Shown here: positions 1 to 5,356 of the stretch, piece after piece
How positions within the stretch are numbered: the stretch's first letter is position 1
Layout: each line of letters starts with the position of its first letter
Assembly: GCA_016840305.1 (NCBI GenBank)
Contig: JAEOSP010000079.1
Span: forward strand, 1 to 5,356
Direction of reading: 5' to 3'
Source: Candidatus Hodarchaeota archaeon
GTDB taxonomy: Archaea; Asgardarchaeota; Heimdallarchaeia; Hodarchaeales; Hodarchaeaceae
Length of the DNA stretch: 5,356 nucleotides
Position numbers and translations under genes: made by a program
The notes under the pieces: model-generated
The model's input: only the letters and a program-made list of their open reading frames with translations
What the model was told of the DNA's origin: nothing
Databases searched by the model: none

Positions 1-105
1 ATGATGATCCAATGAATCCATCACTTCTGTTTCAGAAATTTCACTGATCTTGTTTAATACTAGTTCTTTGTCCAAACCTACTAGTTCAGGTTTACGAATA
101 AATTT
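1..105 (-). other. Cytoplasmic tail, continuing beyond the window
   Basis: Residues 1751-1785 start KFIRKPELVGLDKELV and then become acidic and helix-prone (NKISEISETEVMDS). The frame is still open at position 1, so this is not a short stop-anchor and more cytoplasmic sequence follows. How much, and whether it folds into a domain, cannot be seen. Confidence 0.75.
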
Positions 106-3100
106 GACATAAACAACAGCACCTACAAAAATAAGACAAATTATTAAACCGGAGACTAATAGAACCCACTCTGGAAGACCAGGAGGTGTATAAATAAATC
201 TCTGTTCTTCGATTCGTTGAGAATTGTCTCGAATATCAAATGCAAGAGGAGCTGTATTTCCTGCTTTATCTGTAGTAGATATCCAATAAATAATTTCTGT
301 ATCAGTATTATTATGGAAGAATTTTACCGTAATTTCATATATATAGTAATTTCCAGACGTATTATAATCTTTCAAGTTCATAATTGCCTGATCAGGATTT
401 ATTTGGGTAATAGATGCACCATTTCCCTCAGAGTGTTCCGCAGATCTGAAGTAATAAATTAATTCAACTTCATCGATACCGCTTCCAAATTCCTGAATTA
501 TCGCTTCAAAAGTAAGATTTGTAGGATTTATTGCATTATTCCAATCAAAATAGGCATCTAGTACCCGGGGAGGGGCTTTATCTTCTAATATGAACGAAAA
601 TGAATGAATGGAATAAATTTCATAAGTAGTATTCAAAACCTTAGAGATAGATTTCACTACTACACTCATATTTGTATTTAAATATATAAGATCATCTAAA
701 TTAAAAGCTACAGCCCAATTTTCTCCATCCACTTTCGAAGCAGGCCATATTTTGCTTGTGTTATCATAAAATGTTGTAATTAATTCTACTTCAGCGACTC
801 CAAAGGAAGAATCGGATACAGGAATAGAAATAAGGAAATCTCCCTCAGTTGAAATACCAGGGATTATTGTGTAAGAATCATATTCAGGACGACTGAAAAT
901 AGATATGATGGTTGAATTATATGATACTCCACTAAGATATCCATCATAAGCTGTAATCATACAGAACCATTTTTCACCCATTATAGTAGCTGATGCGGGG
1001 ATTATACTAGTATTTTCATAGATCTTCATCTCTATGATTGAGTTATTAACAATTTTGAACCATTGAGCTTTTGTTTGAGTACTATCATTATCAATATCGA
1101 AGTAAGAGTAGGAAATGACGATATCTTCGTCTTCCACATAAAATTCATCAACTCGTATGTCAGGTTCGACTTGACTTCTGAAAGGATCAAATACATAATG
1201 TAAATTTGATACTTCTGGAGCTGCATTGATTATTGCAATGACTGGAGAGGTCATATTTATAGACCAGTCTTCTCCGTCAAATACTCGAGTAATACAATAC
1301 CAAAATTGTCCCTTGATGAGATTGAATTGAGGAATAGTATGAAGGTGAGTATTATATTCTGATTTATAGGAATAATTTCCAGTTCCATTATCACAATACC
1401 AGTAGATTTCATAATCGACTTGACCGTCATTGTCAACATCACTGGTATTCCACTCAATTATAAGATCTTTATCAGCAATTGTAGTTGTAGATTCAATATC
1501 TAAGAATTTAATATCTGTAATTATCATTTGAGAATTTTCGATTACAACAACCATTCCATTATTAGTAGAATACCAAATAGTACTATAATCTGTACCATCA
1601 TATACCCGAATATATGCCTGCCATGTCTCTCCTTTGTTAGTATAATTTGTAGGAATTATAGTTTGATTTTCAAGTTCAGGAGCCACCACTCCTGAACGTC
1701 TCCACTCAATTAGATAATTAGAGCTCTCGGGATCATTATCTGCATCTATATATGACCAATTAAGTACAAGAATGTTTGAAGTAAAAGCGGTATAAGGAGT
1801 TAACGTAACATTGGTTGCTGTCGGAGCAGAATTCTCAATTACTAGCAATCCTACAAACTCATTACTTGTATAATTTCTTGCAGCCCAATTAGTTCCATCA
1901 GAGGGGCGGAAAATTACCGAAATTGTATCACCTTTAACAAAATAAGTGTGAGACAAGAGAGTATAATTTTCAGTTCCTTGAAGCAAAACACCATTTAGAT
2001 ACCAAAGAATCAAGGTTTGACTCTCAACCTTTGGATTTCCATCATAATCAAAATAATCAAAGGAGAAAGATAAATCATCAGAGGTTGTGGGATAACCTGT
2101 TGACCAATCAAATCCAAGAACTTGAGGAAGACTATTACCTATCAAAACGGGAGTTGAGTTTACCCAAACACCATAATACCCGTAATTATCACATGGGTGA
2201 ACACTTACAATCCATTGATCATTACGGTGCAAATAATAATAATCAATGATCATCCCAGTTAAAGATCCTTGAAGCTCATACTTACTCGTTTCAGTATTGA
2301 ATTTATACCATCGATATTGTGTTCCTACGACTAAATTTACAGTGTTATAATAGATATTTTCATTAGAGGTATAGCTTACTCCAAAAATAGAACTTCCTTC
2401 ACCTGTATCAATATCGTAAACGAAATCAGAATAATTAACATATAATGAATGCTGAGCAGTATATATGTCAGTTCCAGTTGGGTGGTCTGCAAGAATAGTT
2501 GGATAGCCTAATGTGGTATTAATCTGAGGAGCAGTATTACCAACCTGAATTTGTTTTCCAATACCAGTCTGTTTAGAAGTATCAACAGGTTCACCTTGGC
2601 CTGTACTAGCATCATCATCGTCAGGAGTTATTTCTACCCAGACTAAATCACCTGCAGCAAATTCTGAATCTGGTAAAACAGTTGTTCCAGACTGAAATAT
2701 GAAAGGAGGCGAAAGATGAAATATCCCCCATAAAATTTCTGATTGATCAGGATCTCCATCTGCGTCATAAAAATCATAAACTAGCGTGATAGGATCTACT
2801 GTAGTATATCCACCTGAAAGAGTTATATTCTCAACAATCGGTTCAGAGTTCTTAATAACACTTACAAATGAGTTAGTAAGGAGGGACCAAGCAATACCAT
2901 CGAAAATTTGTATTTTATAACGCCATTCTTGATTTTTCTGGGTATAAATTGCTGGTACTTCAGTGAAATTTGCTAGAATAGATTGTTCAACAAACGGTCC
3001 ACCTGATCGATTTTCCCATGTGATTTTATAATCAATAATTGAGTCTCCGTCCGCATCATAAGAACTCCACATGGCAAGAAGGGAACTCGTTGTAATTAAT

Positions 3101-5356
3101 CCAAGAGCTGGTTCAAAAATCTCAGCTGAGTCAGTAATAATTGTGGGCGGAGTATTTACAATCAATACACTGTCGTTTAACCAAGCTGAATAATCTGAGC
3201 CATCTGAAACTTTGATTGATACGTTCCATAAATCTCCTTTTACTAAAACTGCGCCATCTACCGTTTTCATATCTTCATAGGAGGGTTCACTAATACCATT
3301 TCTAAACCATAAGATAGTTGTTCCTCCCTCTGTGTCAGAATCTACATCATTATAACTGTAGGAAACTGTAAGATCAGTCCCAGTTTTTGGTTCACTTGGA
3401 TTAAATTGGATATTACTCACACTTGGAGTCATATTCTTAATAGTTATTACAGCAGAGATCTTTTTAGCTCCATAATCAGTCCCATCAAACGGAGTTACCT
3501 CAAACCACCAATTTTCTCCTTTCAGGGTTACTGAGAAGGGGACAATTGTTTGATTTTCATAAATGGTTTGCGATATTCCATTCTTGAACCATTGAATAAG
3601 TGATATGCCCTCTACATCCCCTGCAATGGTATCTGGATCAGAAAAAACATAATTAGCTGTTAAATCCTCACCTGTTTTTGGATCAGTAGGCGTTATTGCC
3701 AAGGAAGTAGATGAAGGTTCTGTATTCCCAATGGTTACGTTAATAGAACAGCTAGTCCAAATTCCGAAAGCAGTTCCATCGGAAGGACGAATCTTGAAGT
3801 GCCAGATTTGACCCTTAATTGTTGAACTTGAACTTATAGACATAGAATCATTCAGTGAACCTTGAAGAACACCATCAATATACCATATAATTTCACTGTC
3901 TGATTCTTCATCCCCATCGATGTCTGAAAAGATGTAACTAATGGATAAATCATTACCAGTTATGGCACTAAAGGGAGTAATTTGCAAATTACTAACTTCA
4001 GGAGCAATATTACCAATTGTAACATTAATTGGAACACTCACTAATTGTCCAAAGTCAACCCCATCGCGAGGGCGAACCTTAACATGCCAAATCTCACCTT
4101 TAGTAGTAGCGAAGGCAGGAAGGGTCTGCAACCCATTATAATCAGGCATAAGTACCCCATTACGATACCAAAAATACATTGAACCTGATTCATTATCACC
4201 CGAATCCGCATCAATAAAAGTCCAGTTTATAAATAAGCTATCAGTTGTGATTGGAAGAGAAGGAGTAATATTAAGAAATTGAGCCTCTGGAAGGCTATTG
4301 GGAGGAACTCCAATACTAACTGAAGGTGAGCTTTCACTGGTACTATAGCTAGTACCATCAAAAACTCGGATAACAAAATACCAAATATCTCCCACACTAG
4401 TATTGTCTGATTCCACAGTAAGCGTGTGATTAAGATGCACTTGGAGGTAAAATGAGGATTCAGCTTGACCTTTTTTGTACCAGTAAATTTCTCTAGATAC
4501 GTTAATCTGAGGATCATTATCCGCATCTGTATAGACGTAACTTCCTACAAGATCATCTGTATCACTAATTTGAGTAGGCCCATTATATCCATTTAAACGG
4601 ATATCAGATATAACAGGAGGAGAATTTTCTATGGTAACATTTGTTGAAAGACTCATCCAAGTGCTAAAATTAGTTCCATCAAAAACACGTACTTTTACAT
4701 GCCAAATCTGCCCTTTCGTTATATTTCCTGACTGAACGAGGACTGAATCATTCAACTGCCCTTGTAAACTCCCATTCATATACCAAAGGATTTCTGAACT
4801 ACTTTCAGGATCTGAATCGATGTCGAAATAGTCGTAAGTCACTGATAGATCATCTGTAGAATCAGGAGAGCTGGGATTAATTGCTAGATTACTAACTGAT
4901 GGTATTGAATTTCCAATTGTGACATTCACAGGACAACTATACCAAAGTCCATCATCAGTGCCATCTGAAGGGCGTACCTTAAAATGCCACTCTTCTCCTT
5001 TAGTAGTATTTCCTGATTTTACATCACTTGATCCATTTAAGGAACCCTGAAGAACTCCGTCTTTATACCAAATGATAATTGTACCACTTTGCCCATCATT
5101 ATCAAGATCGTTAAAGGTATAATTAGCTGTAATAGAAGTTGCTGTATTCACAGTTGTTGGAAGGATTTCTAAATTACTAGCAGATGGTGCTGTATTTTCA
5201 ATATTCAGCACAGAAGATGTTTTCAAGGTTCCAAAACTGTCCCCATCACTAGGTTCAACAGTAAAGTACCAATTATCTCCCTTGAGTGTTAAACTTGAAT
5301 CAACAGATAAAGAATCATTTAAATTTCCCTGTAATGCCCCATTCTTATACCAACGA
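1..5356 (-). CDS. Giant Ig-like-repeat surface protein, C-terminally membrane-anchored (partial at both ends)
   Basis: One minus-strand frame is open from 5355 to 1 (1785 complete codons, no stop), and start and stop both lie outside the window. In order, the translation shows 15 tandem Ig/fibronectin-III-like units (residues 1-1487, the first incomplete), two different membrane-proximal beta modules (1488-1591 and 1592-1722), a transmembrane helix (1730-1750) and a charged tail (1751-1785). The recurring motifs are N[ST]xP, DxDxDxE, WYxxG, KGxxW and PSDGT/VFDGT. I counted about 48 N-x-S/T sequons and only seven cysteines, one of them in the helix. These features fit an exported, glycosylated archaeal surface protein standing off the membrane on a rod of domains. 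A signal peptide would lie upstream of the window and cannot be checked. No catalytic motif is visible. An adhesin, surface-stalk or S-layer-associated role is inference, and the exact domain family is unassigned. The coding call is very secure because of the repeat periodicity; the function is uncertain. Confidence 0.95.
106..168 (-). other. Transmembrane helix (C-terminal anchor)
   Basis: Residues 1730-1750 form an uninterrupted 21-residue hydrophobic stretch beginning WVLLVSGLII, with no charged residue. It is preceded by PPGLPE and followed at once by KFIRK. By the positive-inside rule the repeat array lies outside the cell and the tail inside, giving a type I topology. It is the only such segment in the window. 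Confidence 0.9.
190..582 (-). other. Membrane-proximal beta module B and stalk
   Basis: Residues 1592-1722 begin at DKAPPRVLDAYF. GSGIDEVELIYYF follows, then IYWISTTDKAGNTAP near the end. The 'Y-x-I-x-x-x-D-K-A-G-N' ending is a common close of bacterial and archaeal Ig-like modules. The last 20 or so residues (RDNSQRIEEQRF, then YTPPG) are polar and proline-containing and look like a short stalk leading into the membrane helix. Boundaries are approximate. Confidence 0.68.
583..894 (-). other. Membrane-proximal beta module A
   Basis: Residues 1488-1591 lack the DxDxDxE, WYxxG and DG signatures of the array. They contain alternating hydrophobic segments typical of a beta sandwich, with FGVAEVELITTFYD near the start and a DGENWAV strand in the middle. 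The pattern G[IV]xEVELI recurs in the following module, suggesting the two are related to each other. Boundaries are approximate and no family name is assigned. Confidence 0.65.
895..1227 (-). repeat. Ig-like unit U15 (last of the array, acidic insertion)
   Basis: Residues 1377-1487 (111 aa) start at NAAPEVSNL. An insertion of about 15 residues rich in Asp and Glu (around FDPFRSQVEPDIRVDEF) precedes the first strand. The acidic loop is DIDNDSTQT, then AQWFKIVNN, MGEKWFCMI and TAYDGYLSG. This is the last unit with the array signature before the membrane-proximal modules. Confidence 0.82.
1228..1536 (-). repeat. Ig-like unit U14 (paired cysteines)
   Basis: Residues 1274-1376 (103 aa) start at NSQMIITDI, where the usual linker proline is absent. 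The acidic loop is DVDNDGQVDYE, then IYWYCDNGT, KGQFWYCIT and RVFDGEDWS. Two cysteines (codons 1393-1395 and 1294-1296, 33 residues apart) each follow a Trp-Tyr pair on strands that should face one another in an Ig-like sandwich, so a disulfide is plausible. Confidence 0.83.
1537..1833 (-). repeat. Ig-like unit U13
   Basis: Residues 1175-1273 (99 aa) start at NSAPTATNVTL. The acidic loop is DADNDPESSN, then LIEWRRSGV, KGETWQAYI and RVYDGTDYS, closing with NNGMVVVIE. All landmark motifs are recognisable; the WYxNG strand is altered to WRRSG. Confidence 0.84.
1834..2136 (-). repeat. Ig-like unit U12
   Basis: Residues 1074-1174 (101 aa) start at NSLPQVLGF. The acidic loop is DYDGNPKVES, then LILWYLNGVLLQG, VKGDTISVIF and RPSDGTNWA. 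The tryptophan of KGxxW is missing here. The C-terminal strand is extended (NYTSNEFVGLLVIE). Confidence 0.83.
2137..2538 (-). repeat. Ig-like unit U11 (134 aa, with insertion, Tyr-rich)
   Basis: Residues 940-1073 start at NTAPQINTT. The unit is about 30-40 residues longer than its neighbours. Part of the excess lies ahead of the acidic loop (DIDTGEGSS) and part between that loop and RWYKF. The usual KGEEW becomes RNDQW and PSDGT becomes HPCDNYGYY. Tyrosine is frequent, including three in a row. The unit may be a specialised domain within the rod or an ordinary unit carrying a large loop. Confidence 0.78.
2539..2850 (-). repeat. Ig-like unit U10 (late DG motif replaced by an Asp run)
   Basis: Residues 836-939 (104 aa) start at NSEPIVENI. 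The acidic loop is DADGDPDQSE, then ILWGIFHLSPPF. The KGxxW strand is degenerate (GDLVWVEI), and the usual PSDGT is replaced by TPDDDDASTGQGE. A longer polar loop (PVDTSKQTGIGKQ) precedes the linker VGNTAP. The fold is probably kept, but the late loop differs from every other unit. Confidence 0.8.
2851..3156 (-). repeat. Ig-like unit U9 (divergent)
   Basis: Residues 734-835 (102 aa) start at NTPPTIITD. The acidic loop is DADGDSIIDYK, then ITWENRSGGP, KNQEWRYKI and QIFDGIAWS. The usual WYxxG is changed to WENRSG and the KG of KGxxW to KN. This unit begins the more divergent, membrane-side half of the array. Confidence 0.82.
3157..3435 (-). repeat. Ig-like unit U8
   Basis: Residues 641-733 (93 aa, the shortest complete unit) start at NMTPSVSNI. 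The acidic loop is DVDSDTEGG, then ILWFRNGIS, KGDLWNVSI and KVSDGSDYS, ending LIVNTPP. The first half (SEPKTGTDLTVSY) closely resembles that of U7 (TDPKTGEDLTANY), which suggests U7 and U8 are sister copies. Confidence 0.86.
3436..3726 (-). repeat. Ig-like unit U7
   Basis: Residues 544-640 (97 aa) start at NTEPSSTSL. The acidic loop is expanded (DPDTIAGDVEG), then IQWFKNGIS, KGENWWFEV and TPFDGTDYG. It follows the canonical order; the two additional residues relative to U2 sit in the acidic loop. Confidence 0.86.
3727..4011 (-). repeat. Ig-like unit U6
   Basis: Residues 449-543 (95 aa) start at NIAPEVSNL. The acidic loop is DIDGDEESDSE, then IIWYIDGVLQGSLNDS, KGQIWHFKI and RPSDGTAFG. It ends in TSCSINVTIG. 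It shares the lone cysteine and the GVLQGSLN stretch with U2, so the two look like closely related copies although three units separate them. Confidence 0.87.
4012..4299 (-). repeat. Ig-like unit U5
   Basis: Residues 353-448 (96 aa) start at NSLPEAQF. The acidic loop is DADSGDNES, then MYFWYRNGVL, KGEIWHVKV and RPRDGVDFG, ending VNVTIG. The acidic loop is one residue longer than in U2 and U3, which explains the 96-residue length. Confidence 0.86.
4300..4626 (-). repeat. Ig-like unit U4 (longer variant)
   Basis: Residues 244-352 (109 aa) start at NSPPVISDI. Extra residues appear before the first strand (NGYNGPTQ) and around the middle loop. The acidic loop is DADNDPQ, then IYWYKKG, GDIWYFVI and RVFDGTSYS. 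The linker to the next unit is unusual (SIGVPPNSLP), with an additional Pro-Pro that may stiffen or kink the junction. Confidence 0.85.
4627..4911 (-). repeat. Ig-like unit U3
   Basis: Residues 149-243 (95 aa) start at NSIPSVSNL. The acidic loop is DIDSDPESSSE, then ILWYMNGSLQGQLNDS, KGQIWHVKV and RVFDGTNFS, closing with TNVTIE. Five N-x-S/T sequons are present. It is a canonical unit, the same length as U2 and U6, and carries the VFDG variant of the late motif. Confidence 0.87.
4912..5196 (-). repeat. Ig-like unit U2
   Basis: Residues 54-148 (95 aa) start at NTAPSASNL. The acidic loop is DLDNDGQSG, followed by IIIWYKDGVLQGSLNGS, KGEEWHFKV and RPSDGTDDG. It ends in YSCPVNVTIG with one lone cysteine. 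By eye it aligns without gaps to U6 with about 52 of 95 identical residues, and U6 has a cysteine in the same place. Confidence 0.87.
5197..5356 (-). repeat. Ig-like unit U1 (C-terminal half only)
   Basis: Residues 1-53 are the second half of a unit cut by the window edge. It begins at the WYKNG strand and continues through LQGNLNDS, KGDNW and EPSDGDSFG to the linker before ENTAP. Its spacing matches U2, U3 and U6 closely, so the array almost certainly continues beyond 5356. Confidence 0.85.

Noticed and set aside
217..462. Plus-strand open frame of 81 codons
   Set aside because: It lies opposite membrane-proximal module B in the continuous minus-strand gene. Its translation is rich in Ile, Arg and Cys with no recognisable motif, as expected for the antisense of an AT-rich gene.
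562..576. GC-rich patch in otherwise AT-rich DNA, considered as a regulatory or recombination site
   Set aside because: It encodes the Ala-Pro-Pro-Arg linker at the start of module B, and proline codons explain the local composition.
1032..1457. Two minus-strand open frames (1032-1226 and 1257-1457) out of phase with the main gene
   Set aside because: Both overlap U14 and U15, whose motifs are intact in the main frame, so neither is a separate gene or evidence of a frameshift.
2233..2244. Short trinucleotide run (ataataata), considered as a microsatellite
   Set aside because: Too short to be a slippage tract; it encodes three tyrosines and the neighbouring aspartate in U11.
2031..2249. Plus-strand open frame of 72 codons
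   Set aside because: Antisense to units U11 and U12. Its Asn, His and Gln-rich composition reflects the complement of Asp/Tyr codons and shows no domain.
3941..4141. Plus-strand open frame of 66 codons
   Set aside because: Antisense to units U5 and U6, with no ribosome-binding site or motif that would support a separate gene.
4227..4526. Minus-strand open frame of 99 codons in another phase
   Set aside because: It overlaps units U4 and U5 out of frame. The main frame there keeps all the repeat motifs, so this is a shadow. The apparent hydrophobic C-terminus is a by-product of the phase shift.
895..5355. Possible CRISPR array or noncoding tandem repeat because of the roughly 285-base periodicity
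   Set aside because: The period is a multiple of three, the frame stays open throughout, and the similarity is clearer in protein than in DNA. By eye I found no long exact direct repeats.

Overview
The whole window lies inside one very large gene on the minus strand. A single reading frame, with codons ending at positions divisible by 3 on the minus strand, is open without a stop from 5355 down to 1 (1785 codons). It runs off both ends, so neither the start codon nor the stop codon is visible. I checked the frame codon by codon for stops and found none. I see no intergenic DNA, promoter, terminator, RNA gene, CRISPR array or insertion sequence. Residue numbers below count from the 5355 end of the window.

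The protein is a modular, cell-surface-type polypeptide. Residues 1-1487 (5355-895) are a tandem array of 15 related beta-sandwich-like units, the first cut by the window edge. Most are 93-111 residues long. Each complete unit has the order: linker N-[ST]-x-P, a hydrophobic strand, an acidic loop of the type DxDxDxE, a W(Y)xxG strand, a KGxxW strand, then RPSDGT or RVFDGT leading into the next linker. Residues 1488-1722 (894-190) form two different membrane-proximal beta-rich modules that share G[IV]xEVELI. A short stalk, one transmembrane helix (168-106) and a basic-then-acidic tail (105-1) follow. The layout predicts a long extracellular filament or stalk anchored near its C-terminus, with the tail in the cytoplasm.

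Organism: the DNA is AT-rich, the protein has about 48 N-glycosylation sequons and few cysteines, and it is a giant Ig-like repeat protein with a C-terminal helix anchor. This fits an archaeal surface protein. The 'PSDGT...NVTIGNxxPSVSNL' repeat style resembles what I know from uncultivated low-GC archaea, especially Asgard (Loki-/Heimdall-type) genomes. That placement is inference from style, without a database search.

Within the array the seven complete units nearest the N-terminal side (U2-U8) are mostly regular, at 93-97 residues except U4 at 109. The units nearer the membrane (U9-U15) are longer and more divergent. U10 and U11 have lost the DG motif and U11 carries an insertion. U14 has a pair of cysteines that could form a disulfide. 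Function beyond a probable adhesive or structural role at the cell surface cannot be stated from this window.
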